A stretch of 64,000 bases of DNA from Zoroaster sp. YZ-2022 (Eukaryota > Echinodermata > Asteroidea > Forcipulatida > Zoroasteridae): contig CM055837.1 in assembly GCA_029582265.1 (NCBI GenBank), positions 4,263,148 through 4,327,147 on the forward strand, given 5' to 3'. Positions 50,001 to 59,071 of the stretch are shown one piece after another (the stretch's first letter is position 1; the number at the start of each line of letters is the position of its first letter). A program made the position numbers and the translations under genes. The notes beneath the pieces were generated by a model. That model did not search any database. It saw nothing but the letters and a program-made list of their open reading frames with translations, and was not told where the DNA came from.

Positions 50001-52677
50001 ACGTCTTATACGGAGGGCTTGACTGTAGGCAATGACATCTTTGCAGTGCTTGGGGTGGCAGCTGTCAGAAAGGAGGTATTGATGAGTGTCAGTGGGTTTA
50101 CAATAGACATCAGTCGAAATGCCCTGGGGGATTTGTTGATGGTGACGTCTAGGAAGTTCACGCTATTGGGAGAGTAGTTAGCAGTGAACTTGATGGTGGC
50201 ATGGAATGAATTAATGTAGTTGATGAATTCATCTAGGCTATCTTGACCACCACACCAGATGGAGAAGATATCGTCAATAAATCTCCACCATACTAGAGGA
50301 CGGTGGGGGGCAGAAGATAGCAATCTGTCTTCAAGGTCAGACATAAACAGATTAGCGTATGATGGTGCCATCTTAGTGCCCATTGCTGTACCTTGTACCT
50401 GGAGAAAGTTTCTGTCTAGTAACGTGAAATTGTTTTTGGTCAGTATATGTCGGATAAGATCTGTGAGGTGTCTCACAGAAGGTTTGGTTTGGTTGTTGGA
50501 TCTGAGAGCACATGCATTTATGTCTTCGCCATGGGGGATGTTAGTATATAAGGAGGAAACATCCAGAGTGACAAAAAGGGCAGATTTGGGTATTTCATGT
50601 TTAATACCCTCTAGTTTACGGAGGAAGTCCGTAGTGTCCTGTATGAATGAAGGGATATGAGAGACCAGAGGGTTGAGGTAGCTATCAACGAACTCAGAGA
50701 TACGTTTGGTTGGGCTACCATTACCCGACACAATGGGACGACCCGGGTTACCTGCCTTGTGTATTTTGGGCAGTATATATAAACGGGCCGTACGAGGATC
50801 CTGTGGGATGAGATAAAGGTATCCTTGTTAATACTGTTGCAATTATGAATTTATACGATGGTGTCAGAAATTTCTTTTGCGAAGGAGTGGGTGCAGTGGG
50901 GTCAGTATCACATTCTGTGTAGTGATCAGTGTCGTTAAGTTGTCTAAGGGCCTCGGCTGTGATAACATCTCTGTTCATGACCACAACAGCAGACCCCCAG
51001 GGAGCTGAGATGATTTCTGGAATGATTTATGCGCCTGATGAGCAGGGGTAATAATGTACAACGCTCTGATACCTTGTGAGCCATTAAAATGCCTGACATC
51101 ATTCAGCACTGCAGTTTAATACTGCTGTTTCTATCCTTCATCAACATTGGCTTATCACTCCACCACCACCCTTTACAAGCCTGCTGATTCTCACAATACC
51201 AATCTTCTAACCCAATGTATTTGTAGTTCAGACACTGAATTTCAATGACAGGGTCAAGTGATGAAGGGTTACTTAGGCTCAGTTGATAATTCAGCTACAG
51301 TAGTTTTGTCTGCGTTCCACCGAGTCACACCTGCCACACTCGTGACCAAGCCTTAATTCCATCAGCAGAGAAACGTCAGAATGACCGCATACCCCCTCGT
51401 CCTATACCACCCTCAAACCCTCTCGATTTTGCCACTCTTCCCCACAACGCTGATGATATGGGCGTTTGCATGCTAAATATGATATTGTGAAGAACACCGC
51501 AAGTCCTTGGAATTGGAATAGTGTATCATATTCCATTCATATTCCATCAATGTGGAATTTAACGCCTTTCCAGCGCCAGCTTCAGTTGCTACTATACGTC
51601 CTGATGAAGGACAGTTATAGTCCGAAAGGTTGGCACAATTATTTTTATTGTGATCACAGTTTAATTTTGGTTTTATAATATTATTTACATATAATATTGA
51701 CTCCTCCATAGCATGCACTCTATGTACATTGAAACATTTTCCCAAAAGGTTTAACAGATGAACAAAATTACTTACCCAGCAAGAACCACAAGCTGCCTGG
51801 TCTCTGATGAGTGAGATTGTCTTACACTGCGGCCATTTTGTTCGAGAGTCAAAAGTGATCGGGATATCTCTGACGTCATCATGGATAAAGAGAGGTAACT
51901 TGTGTTCCTCTTTCAGAGGATACTTAACACCAAGTCTAGAGATCACTGAATCAAGACTCTCTCCGGCAAAGTTGGCTCCAGCCTAAAAACATTAGTTAAA
52001 ATCATATTTTAACGTGTTAAAAGTGTTCTGAAATAGAAATATTCGTGTTGTATAAAAACAACCTCTTTTGTGTTTTGTTTCTTTAAAATGTGTTTAATTG
52101 GAGAAAATTGTTATTTGTTTGTTGCTGTTTTTCCCGCTGAAAAATAGATCAGCGATTGTCGTTGACTAGACTTGAGATTGCGTAGGTTCGACTTAATTAT
52201 ACAGCCTTGAATAAGTGGTAAAGTATCGATTATTCATATATACAATAACACAGCCCACCTTCATTTGAATTGGTAGACACTTCCATTATTATTAGGTTAA
52301 AACTATCTATGACGAAATGCAAAGTTATAAACATTTTCAATTAATCACACACATGTGAGCACTACAGTTGCGTGAGAATAGTAAAACTTTTGTACAAATA
52401 TACTGCAAAATATTCTGATATGAATGTATGAACTACCAAAGAATCTGAACAAAATCTGCGAGTAGATAGATATGACTGGACGAGACTTGTAGTTAAATAG
52501 TGATGGTGGATGACATGTTTATATCAAAGCAACGACTTCTGATACAACCTTTTATTAAATTACCTTCCATGTTGTTGCCATGGCATTTATACGATCAACA
52601 ATATCAGCAGAATATTCTATATAATCCTGATTGGCTGAAGCAAGAGCCAGTAGGCTGGCCAAGAGTAGAAAATGCAT
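32075..52677 (-). CDS. CTSB: Cathepsin B (lysosomal papain-family cysteine protease), complete
   Basis: Lysosomal endopeptidase and peptidyl-dipeptidase of family C1A. Coding exons on the minus strand: 52677-52564, 51982-51776, 47297-47188, 44994-44765, 39075-38959, 38133-38005, 32148-32075. Phases match at every junction and sum to 981 nt, 326 residues plus stop (human protein 339). Seen: signal peptide [15 protein letters not shown]; short cathepsin B-type propeptide; mature start near PITFDSR; active-site Cys106 in [21 protein letters not shown] helix; glutamine-loop and CDGGYP segment; occluding loop with the His pair (HH at 184-185, [12 protein letters not shown]) that gives cathepsin B its dipeptidyl-carboxypeptidase activity; catalytic His273 in [11 protein letters not shown]; Asn293 in LVANSW; last exon [20 protein letters not shown]. 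No frame break is visible, so it is probably functional. Introns total about 20 kb and are packed with repeats. Confidence 0.94.
32970..33130 (+). repeat. Dispersed repeat, copy 1, with poly-T tail
   Basis: Contains GGCCAAGTAAAAAAATAAAC and ATGTTTAGCGTCC, followed by a long T run. A second copy in inverted orientation lies at 34100-34290 within the same cathepsin B intron. Confidence 0.65.
34100..34290 (-). repeat. Dispersed repeat, copy 2 (inverted)
   Basis: On the minus strand reads GGCCAAATAAAAAAATAAAC and ATGTTTAGCGTCCTGCC, then a T-rich tail, matching copy 1. Its start resembles the CAGGGGGCATGTACAGGGGG segment also present near 35995. The class of the family is not known. Confidence 0.62.
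35061..35200 (-). mobile_element. Diverged relative of the foldback retroposon (copy E)
   Basis: The minus strand reads CATTCTCCTTGAAGATGATC, then GATTGAAATGTTGAGTT and TTCTTCTCAGAATCC, matching the interior order of copy D (core-like motif, TTGAGTT, TTCTTTTCAGAAC). The CATGGTGTCACC end block and flanking duplication are not recognisable, so it is older or incomplete. Confidence 0.5.
36161..36453. mobile_element. hAT-like MITE (293 bp) in first unit of the 35-bp array
   Basis: Terminal inverted repeats CAGGCCCGTACGCAGG / CCTGCGTACGGGCCTG with internal G- and C-runs. The left flank TTGCCCATGGCCAC and right flank GACACGACCCTGAA are the two halves of one 35-bp array unit, so it inserted into the array. 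The exact target duplication is blurred. Confidence 0.7.
36454..37424. repeat. 35-bp minisatellite, about 28 units, cathepsin B intron
   Basis: Unit GCCAATCTTGATTGCCCATG plus GCCACGACCCTGAAT. Thirty-five bases is not a multiple of three but three units together avoid stops on the minus strand, which creates long open frames; they have no coding meaning. Bounded on both sides by hAT-like insertions. Confidence 0.93.
37425..37651. mobile_element. hAT-like MITE (227 bp) with 8-bp duplication
   Basis: Ends CAGTGGCGTAG / CTACGCCGCTG and a perfect 8-bp duplication CAATCTTG (37417-37424, 37652-37659). The duplication is the start of a 35-bp array unit, so the element landed in the last unit. Interior is extreme G/C runs with no frame. 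Confidence 0.85.
38109..38212 (-). repeat. Tandem duplication of the cathepsin B exon 7 5' edge and acceptor
   Basis: Two 53-bp copies starting GAACCAGTCTTATGCTGATA (38109 and 38162). Each has the minus-strand acceptor CATAG followed by the first about 25 coding bases. The gene-proximal copy joins the full exon (38133-38005); the other is an orphan acceptor with an exon stub 53 bp upstream. Confidence 0.88.
38467..38724. mobile_element. hAT-like MITE, G/C-run type (258 bp)
   Basis: Inverted ends ATTGGCGGATCCAG / CTGGATCCGCCCAT with G-run and C-run just inside. Same terminal class as 45406-46161. Target duplication obscured by the G-rich flanks. Confidence 0.6.
38745..38922. mobile_element. 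hAT-like MITE (178 bp) with 8-bp duplication
   Basis: Ends CAGTGGCGTA / TACGCCACTA and a perfect 8-bp duplication GGGAGGGG (38737-38744, 38923-38930). It lies 36 bp from the cathepsin B exon 6 donor. Confidence 0.75.
39094..44529. repeat. 5.4-kb 27-bp minisatellite filling cathepsin B intron 5
   Basis: Basic unit AGTCCATCTAGCATGTCGGC plus ATGGATT or AGGGATT, with an 11-bp internal doubling (AGTCCATCTAGTCCATCTAGC) at intervals. The first ~125 bp (39094-39219) are in the opposite orientation. A block of more than 1 kb is repeated about 2007 bp further on (for example 41498-41773 equals 43506-43781). Starts 18 bp from the exon 6 acceptor. Multiples of nine codons leave frames open on both strands; none is a gene. 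Confidence 0.95.
45406..46161. mobile_element. hAT-like element (756 bp), cathepsin B intron
   Basis: Ends CAACGGCGGATCCAGG / CCTAGATCCGCCGTTG with a perfect 8-bp duplication TGTGTTTG (45398-45405, 46162-46169). G/C runs lie next to both ends. No transposase frame found, so non-autonomous. Confidence 0.85.
47233..47605 (-). repeat. Tandem amplification of the cathepsin B exon 4 5' part and acceptor (3 copies plus a stub)
   Basis: Copies start with ATGTTGACTTGGATACCATT at 47233, 47351 and 47470 (units 118-119 bp), with a truncated fourth at 47589. Each full copy has the minus-strand acceptor (TGTCAG) and the first 65 coding bases of the exon. Only the gene-proximal copy continues into the complete exon (47297-47188). 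The extra copies differ by few bases, so the event is recent. Confidence 0.9.
47632..48095 (-). repeat. Two diverged copies of the tRNA-headed ~320-bp repeat
   Basis: Near 47640-47690 and 47943-48005 the minus strand carries AGCTCAGTTGGTAGAGCGCT and CGGTATTCGAGAGGTCGCGG, the tRNA-like part of the tandem units at 55-57 kb. The leading segment GGTTTGACCTCTGACCTGGC is also shared. The first copy is truncated and joined to a hAT-like end (TTACGCCACT). Confidence 0.8.
48119..50985 (-). pseudogene. Penelope-like retroelement (reverse transcriptase plus GIY-YIG endonuclease)
   Basis: Reverse transcriptase at 50731-50006: [18 protein letters not shown] region, motif [12 protein letters not shown], motif [19 protein letters not shown], motif [13 protein letters not shown], then NFLDVTI. 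GIY-YIG endonuclease at 49767-49465: VIYVISC..TYVGET..LRF..H. This pairing defines canonical Penelope-like elements. An N-terminal piece (50984-50880, [20 protein letters not shown]) is shifted in frame, and the RT and endonuclease frames are separated, so the copy is inactive. Same strand as cathepsin B, in its intron 3. A 29-bp minisatellite and a CTGATGA..GAAA motif (48157-48119) lie at the 3' end. Confidence 0.88.
48531..49290. repeat. 29-bp minisatellite, about 26 units, within the Penelope-like element
   Basis: Units such as AACAGGTTAAAGCAAATACC plus TGAAAAGAG, moderately diverged. It lies between the endonuclease region and the 3' end of the element. Confidence 0.9.
50993..51056 (-). 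mobile_element. SINE fragment
   Basis: Contains GAGCTGAGATGATTTCTGGA and GCGCCTGATGAGCAGGGGTA, part of the SINE body also seen at 13.45 kb. It sits at the 5' boundary of the Penelope-like element. Confidence 0.55.
51103..51294 (-). CDS. Candidate Cys-rich alternative terminal exon in cathepsin B intron 3
   Basis: Downstream of a minus-strand acceptor (CTACTGTAG) there are 63 open codons and a stop. Segments [32 protein letters not shown] and NSSIKLQC give four cysteines and a WWW run. It starts in phase 0, compatible with the phase-0 donors of cathepsin B exons 2 and 3. I do not recognise the domain. It could be an alternative last exon, an exon from another gene carried in, or chance. Confidence 0.3.
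   Translation of the reverse strand: MNYQLSLSNPSSLDPVIEIQCLNYKYIGLEDWYCENQQACKGWWWSDKPMLMKDRNSSIKLQC
51575..51634 (+). ncRNA. Hammerhead-ribozyme-like motif (candidate, incomplete)
   Basis: CTGATGA (51601-51607), stem II GGAC/GTCC (51609-51612, 51620-51623), GAAA (51624-51627), and a possible stem III GCCAGCT/GGTTGGC (51575-51581 with 51628-51634, two or three G-T pairs). This is the order of a hammerhead core. A stem I is not evident, so activity is doubtful. Confidence 0.3.
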
Positions 52678-53549
52678 CCTGCAAACTAATAGATACAAAA
52701 TAATATGAAATGTTTGCTTCATGAATCTTCCATTTTATCATACTATCAGTAGTGAAATTCAATGTTGTCAATGTTACATTTTAGGTAACTTCCCAAATGT
52801 TTAAAATGTCAGATGCATGCTTTTCATTCTTTCTGCATTGCTGTCTTTTTAAAAAAATGAAAACGCATAAAATATTAAAACAAAAAATTTAATAATAATA
52901 GTGTTATCACTGATCGAAGTTATGAGTGTAGCATGAACACTTTAGTCAGAACAATAACTTGAAAGTGATCTGTAATTAAACATTTACTCAGGGCTGAATC
53001 TTTCACAGTTTGGTTTCTGTACATATCTCCTATTTCTTATGAGGCATGCATGCATTTATATATTATATATTATCCATATGATCCATACTCAAGTAAAGTT
53101 GGTTAATATATTCATTCATATACAAATAAATGGAAACAAATAATGTGTCCCACAGCGAAATATTTGACCCCATTTTACCCTCCAAAGAGGTGGGGGTTGT
53201 TCTGTGACCAAAACATATTTTGCAGCTCCTCTCTTGATACGTGCCTGTAATCAGCTAAAAAGCAAATAAAATAATTACGTTTCCCAGCAGAATAAAAACT
53301 AGTGGCGTTGCCCCCAGGGTTGAATTTTGTTTTGTTTTATTTTAGTGAATGTACTGAAAATGGAAGTACCTTGGGGATATTTTACCGACAAACCTATTCT
53401 GATGTATACATGGGGGGTGGTGGAGGCCTTGGCTGTATTTGATGCTGCTTAAACAACCTTACAACAAGTAGATCTACATGTTTACTCTTTGGAAATACGT
53501 TTACTATTGTTGAAAATAAAATACACTTCTATTAAATAACTGTTCTTAC

Positions 53550-53600
53550 CCGCAACTTTGTCAGTCCCGACTGTTACCAACCATAGACAAGAGAAGAGTG
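53550..53600 (-). other. Probable non-coding first exon of cathepsin B
   Basis: Reading the minus strand, sequence ending in TTGCGG is followed by a consensus donor GTAAGAAC at 53549-53542. The start-codon exon has its own acceptor (TTTGCAG) at 52679-52680, one base before the ATG exon, so a 5' UTR exon is required upstream. The 5' limit near 53600 is inferred from the TATA box about 25-30 bp further upstream. Confidence 0.55.
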
Positions 53601-53623
53601 TACTCAAATAACACAATCATATA

Positions 53624-53631
53624 TTTATATA
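53624..53631 (-). promoter_or_regulatory. TATA box, candidate cathepsin B promoter
   Basis: TATATAAA on the minus strand, about 25-35 bp upstream of the inferred transcription start and about 75 bp upstream of a consensus splice donor. Position and strand fit the cathepsin B gene. Transcription data would be needed to confirm it. Confidence 0.5.
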
Positions 53632-53639
53632 AAGCAGAG

Positions 53640-54665
53640 ATTAGGAATCACATGACATTCTCGTGACTAATACACAGAGAAATGTAAACAGAACAAAGGT
53701 GAGGTTTATGGCCTCATTGATATTGTTTGATTTGTTGTATATGATAATTTTATTTATTTTTGTAAATTAACACAGAGGGGAGAAAACCTGACTGAAGAGA
53801 GTCTAGGCAGAGCGGGGGGGGGGGGGACTCACAGTTGGGAGGGGTGTTGATATCCATCGACTCCATGCGCGGAGCCAGACATTTGTCGAGGGAGGGGCAT
53901 CGAACAATATTTCGAAAAAAGTTGCCACCGGAAAATATTTTGGTTGACATATTAATTTATTGATTATTTAATTGATATACAGATTGTATGACCGACAGGT
54001 TGAACAATTAAATTAAATATAGGCCTTAATATTTTAAAACTTTTCTGTGATTAACTTCCTATAATCATAAGAGGATCAAGAAATGACACAACCATATTGG
54101 TGACCATAATTATTCCGGACTATCTTGGATCCTAAAACAATTGATTCATGACCTAATAATGTCAGAAATAGATTAACTGACCAACAAACACATATTCAAA
54201 GACACACATTTGTTTGTTCTAAATGACAACTAATATATGTAACGACTATCATCCGGTATCTTTAGTGAAAGAGATATACCTAAATTAGTGGAATTATGAG
54301 AGAAATTCATTCATTGACTCCAAAAATCTAATCAGAGATTAGACACAAGTTTATGATAATTTAAATACTTTACTTCAGTCATTACTTGTGTGAGTTGTAA
54401 CAAGAAACTTGATCAATCAATTGTCAAGTGTAGACTAAAGCTGACATCTGCTATTTAAATCACAATCAAGTGACATATTCACTGAAAGCAGTGATTCAAT
54501 GTAAAGTCATTTCCCGATAATGAATCGAGCAATTTAATTTAAGTTTGACTGGATAATTTTTGACATACAAAATTTCCTCAGATGTATTGGCCTAAATGCG
54601 TAAAAAATATAATTTCTACCTCGCATACCTGTATCAGTTTCATAAAGCAAAACTGCAAGATGTTG
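53640..54665. other. Intergenic upstream of cathepsin B, nothing recognised
   Basis: AT-rich; one G-run near 53815. May hold promoter-proximal elements of cathepsin B that cannot be recognised by eye. Confidence 0.4.
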
Positions 54666-54800
54666 CAGGCGCGGATCCAGGAATTTTTTAGACGGGGGGC
54701 ACACCCAACACGGAAAAATGCAAGCGCGAAGCCCTTACGGCGTGGGGTCTGGGGCCCGCTTAAGGGCCCCGGAAAATTTTGGATTCTGGATGCTCTATGG
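54666..54800. mobile_element. hAT-like end fragment
   Basis: Begins CAGGCGCGGATCCAGG, the same terminal class as the right end at 60016-60031. The opposite end is not clear, so this is a partial copy. Confidence 0.5.
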
Positions 54801-54869
54801 TGCAATCTGAGGCGATTCCTGGCCAGTTTCACCTGACTTTTGTTGCAAAAGTTTTCAAGATTATATGGA

Positions 54870-54871
<2 letters not shown>

Positions 54872-54931
<60 letters not shown>
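54872..54931. repeat. (AT)n microsatellite, about 30 copies
   Basis: Perfect AT dinucleotide run at the head of the tRNA-like tandem array; it probably grew from the TATTATATAAACGG spacer found in every unit. Confidence 0.95.
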
Positions 54932-54935
<4 letters not shown>

Positions 54936-54937
54936 GG

Positions 54938-57385
54938 TTCGCGAGCAAAGAAAAATTGGCTGATGCCGGACTCGAACCCGCGACCTCTCGATTACCGTAC
55001 GAGCGCTCTACCAACTGAGCTAACCAGCCCCTATGTTGGTGGGCGGTCCACTTATGCCAATTATCTATTGCTCTATGGGGCCAGGTCAGAGGCCAAACCA
55101 TATCTGCCGAGTAGCCAGGGATCAAGCCCCGGTCAGATGCAAACAACCCGGGTAACGGCAGTAGCGGGGATCACACAAACGGGACACAAGATTTTTATGT
55201 GGTTGTACACAAAGTAGATTTATATGGAGAAACTGACCTGAAATATTATATAAACGGTTCGCGAGCAAAGAAAAATTGGCTGATGCCGGACTCGAACCCG
55301 CGACCTCTCGATTACCGTACGAGCGCTCTACCAACTGAGCTAACCAGCCCCTATGTTGGTGGGCGGTCCACTTATGCCAATTATCTATTGCTCTATGGGG
55401 CCAGGTCAGAGGCCAAACCATATCTGCCGAGTAGCCAGGGATCAAGCCCCGGTCAGATGCAAACAACCCGGGTAACGGCAGTAGCGGGATCACACAAACG
55501 GGACACAAGCCTTTTATGTGGTTGTACACAAAGTAGATTTATATGGAGAAACTGACCTAAAATATTATATAAACGGTTCGCGAGCAAAGAAAAATTGGCT
55601 GATGCCGGACTCGAACCCGCGACCTCTCGATTACCGTACGAGCGCTGTACCAACTGAGCTAACCAGCCCCTATGTTGGTGGGCGGTCCACTTATGCCAAT
55701 TATCTATTGCTCTATGGGGCCAGGTCAGAGGCCAAACCATATCTGCCGAGTAGCCAGGGATCAAGCCCCGGTCAGATGCAAACAACCCGGGTAACGGCAG
55801 TAGCGGGGATCACACAAACGGGACACAAGCCTTTTATGTGGTTGTACACAAAGTAGATTTATATATGGAGAAACTGACCTAAAATATTATATAAACGGTT
55901 CGCGAGCAAAGAAAAATTGGCTGATGCCGGACTCGAACCCGCGACCTCTCGATTACCGGTACCGTACGAGCGCTCTACCAACTGAGCTAACCAGCCCCTA
56001 TGTTGGTGGGCGGTCCACTTATGCCAATTATCTATTGCTCTATGGGGCCAGGTCAGAGGCCAAACCATATCTGCCGAGTAGCCAGGGATCAAGCCCCGGT
56101 CAGATGCAAACAACCCGGGTAACGGCAGTAGCGGGGATCACACAAACGGGACACAAGCCTTTTATGTGGTTGTACACAAAGTAGATTTATATATGGAGAA
56201 ACTGACCTGAAATATTATATAAACGGTTCGCGAGCAAAGAAAAATTGGCTGATGCCGGACTCGAACCCGCGACCTCTCGATTACCGTACGAGCGCTCTAC
56301 CAACTGAGCTAACCAGCCCCTATGTTGGTGGGCGGTCCACTTATGCCAATTATCTATTGCTCTATGGGGCCAGGTCAGAGGCCAAACCATATCTGCCGAG
56401 TAGCCAGGGATCAAGCCCCGGTCAGATGCAAACAACCCGGGTAACGGCAGTAGCGGGGATCACACAAACGGGACACAAGCCTTTTATGTGGTTGTACACA
56501 AAGTAGATTTATATATGGAGAAACTGACCTGAAATATTATATAAACGGTTCGCGAGCAAAGAAAAATTGGCTGATGCCGGACTCGAACCCGCGACCTCTC
56601 GATTACCGTACGAGCGCTCTACCAACTGAGCTAACCAGCCCCTATGTTGGTGGGCGGTCCACTTATGCAATTATCTATTGCTCTATGGGGTCAGGTCAGA
56701 GGCCAAACCATATCTGCCGAGTAGCCAGGGATCAAGCCCCGGTCAGATGCAACCAACCCGGGTAACGGCAGTAGCGGGATCACACAAACGGGACACAAGC
56801 CTTTTATGTGGTTGTACACAAAGTAGATTTATATGGAGAAACTGACCTAAAATATTATATAAACGGTTCGCGAGCAAAGAAAAATTGGCTGATGCCGGAC
56901 TCGAACCCGCGACCTCTCGATTACCGTACGAGCGCTCTACCAACTGAGCTAACCATCCCCTATGTGGGTGGGCGGTCCACTTATGCCAATTATCTATTGC
57001 TCTATGGGGCCAGGTCAGAGGCCAAACCATATCTGCCGAGTAGCCAGGGATCAAGCCCCGGTCAGATGCAAACCACCCGGGTAACGGCAGTAGCGGGGAT
57101 CGCACAAACGGGACACAAGCCTTTTATGTGGTTGTACACAAAGTAGATTTATATATGGAGAAACTGACCTGAAATATTATATAAACGGTTCGCGAGCAAA
57201 GAAAAATTGGCTGATGCCGGACTCGAACCCGCGACCTCTCGATTACCGTACGAGCGCTCTACCAACTGAGCTAACCAGCCCCTATATTGGTGGGCGGTCC
57301 ACTTATGCCAATTATCTATTGCTCTATGGGGCCAGGTCAGAGGCCAAACCATATCTGCCGAGTAGCCAGGGATCAAACCCCGGAG
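54938..57385 (-). repeat. Eight tandem ~320-bp units, each with a tRNA-like cloverleaf
   Basis: Cloverleaf segments on the minus strand: 54958-55029, 55278-55349, 55597-55668, 55919-55996, 56247-56318, 56569-56640, 56887-56958, 57209-57280. Each starts GGCTGGTTAGCTCAGTTGGT (A box), has GGTTCGAGTCC (B box) and a 7-bp acceptor stem (one G-T). The D stem is perfect; the anticodon stem has one T-T and the T stem one G-G mismatch. The loop ACGGTAA lacks U33; the nominal anticodon would be GGU. Unit 4 has a 6-bp insertion in the loop. Probably a tRNA-derived repeat with internal Pol III promoter, not working tRNA genes. Confidence 0.88.
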
Positions 57386-57399
57386 GAATCGGGTCAAGA

Positions 57400-58035
57400 A
57401 ACCAGACTAGCTTGCTTTGCACCCGATCACAGACTACCGATTGCAAACGAACTGTAGACTAACTAATTTTGGGAAGTATTTGAAAAAAGTCACTATAATC
57501 ATCATTGGAAATTGATACAAAAAATCCACTTTTCTCAATAATGACAGTACACCAAACTGAAGGCGCTGTTCACCTTGGATGGTGGCTTTATTTTTTACTC
57601 TGCACCCTTAATTTTTAATCCTTTTTTATCAAACTTTTATGAGACACATCCTTGGATATTTTTATCACCGAAACTTCTGTGGAAAATCAAATATAATATA
57701 AAAGAAACTGCAATCAATTAATTGCCATAATGAGGCTGTGTTAAACTTTATGAAGTCATCTCCATTAACTAAATTCGTGGAGGAAAATTGTCTTCAAGAA
57801 TGGGTTGACTAAAATAAATCAATCAGTTCCTCAGAAGATTGCTAAGGGCTAACCAAGACTGGCCTGAAAGTCCATCGAAGAGAAATTATAATTCACACTG
57901 GTTAGACCACATCTTTGATATGAGAGCACTGCTTGGAAACCCCATATCACCAAAAACATCTCTTCGCTTGAAAGAGTCTAGAGACGAGCTGGCGTTCAGA
58001 GCGGCAAGACCTGCCTGTCGAACTTACGGCAGAAG
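57400..58035. other. Intergenic, unassigned open frame
   Basis: An open frame at 57839-58048 (+), with WLDHIFDMRALLGNP, has no family that I recognise. It runs into a hairpin element and may be part of a decayed transposon. Confidence 0.3.
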
Positions 58036-58141
58036 TCGGTTGCTTTAAACGTCGACTTTCTGCCGTGTCTAATTCAAATAATGTAAATTTTTGGGTCATT
58101 ATTTGAATTAGATACGGCAAAAGTTCGACGTTTGAAGCAGG
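58036..58141. mobile_element. Small hairpin MITE
   Basis: TGCTTTAAACGTCGACTTTC and TGCCGTGTCTAATTCAAATA are followed after a short loop by their near-complement (ATTATTTGAATTAGATACGG, then CGACGTTTGAAGCA). Almost the whole element is one stem of about 43 bp. Confidence 0.7.
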
Positions 58142-58751
58142 CCTATAAACAAAATTTACTAACTAGTAACTAACGGAGAGATGATACGACCATCATTTTG
58201 TTGAGATGCTGCTATCCCGTATCCGCAGGTAAAAACATTATGGCCACAGGCCAAATATAGTGTTTTAATTAATTAATCGACCTACTTATACCCGGTAAAA
58301 ATAGAGACTGAGCCGTTATAATATAGTGCACGTTGATCTGACCTTTTTCGCCGGCATCCGCCGCATGGCTTTGCTCCGGGTATCACTTCAGGAATGGATA
58401 GGCTGCAGGCGGATCGCCTGGCTACTTGTCGTCGAGTTTTTATGTCAATAAAAAAAACTTGCAGCCAGCCTCATACGTACACGTACACGTGCACAGTACC
58501 CGAAAAATGTATCAAAAATGTATCAAAATGAAGGCCCTTTCCATATTCACTGTAGCCTTGAGTTAGTTCAGGTTGTGCTATATCAGCGTGCGATCGTCGC
58601 TCTCTGGCCATAGCCTAACTCGTACCCGTACCCGACCCATGTACACAGCAAAAACCCGCGGTCGCCGCACAAAACCCGCGGTTGCCGCACAAAACCCGCA
58701 GTAGTAATACTACACATGCAATGTGCTCAGTCCAGCCCCGTGCTCCGAAGG
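58142..58751. other. Intergenic, nothing recognised
   Basis: Moderately GC-rich stretch with a short repeat of CGGT(C/T)GCCGCACAAAACCCG near 58660. No gene signal. Confidence 0.4.
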
Positions 58752-59071
58752 AGCCTTGATTATTCTGTAACTTCCGGGTTTTACGGTTATGGTAATGGCA
58801 TGAGCGGCTACAATCGAACGGTATCTGATTGGCCCTAGAATGGACACGCTACGCTGTTTAAAAACACAGCGGGGTCGCATCGCGCGCGCGTCGGTTTTGG
58901 GTTACCAAAACAACAGTCATTGATATGTGGCGTAATTAGCTGTAGAGAAACTTACATTATTCATACTGGGTAATTTGCATATCCCCTCACCCCCCCCCCC
59001 TATTTGCCTCGGATTCGCGAAGCAAAGTAAATAAAAACATAAAACCCGGAAGTGACAGAATAATCAAGGCT
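58752..59071. mobile_element. Terminal-inverted-repeat MITE (320 bp)
   Basis: Left end AGCCTTGATTATTCTGTAAC then TTCCGGGTTTTA; right end is the complement with one or two differences (TAAAACCCGGAAGTGACAGA, ATAATCAAGGCT). No open frame; superfamily not assigned. Confidence 0.72.

Noticed and set aside
54958..57280. Eight functional tRNA genes
   Set aside because: Mismatches in anticodon and T stems, no U33, an odd GGU anticodon, and one copy with a 6-bp loop insertion. The conserved unit is far longer than a tRNA.
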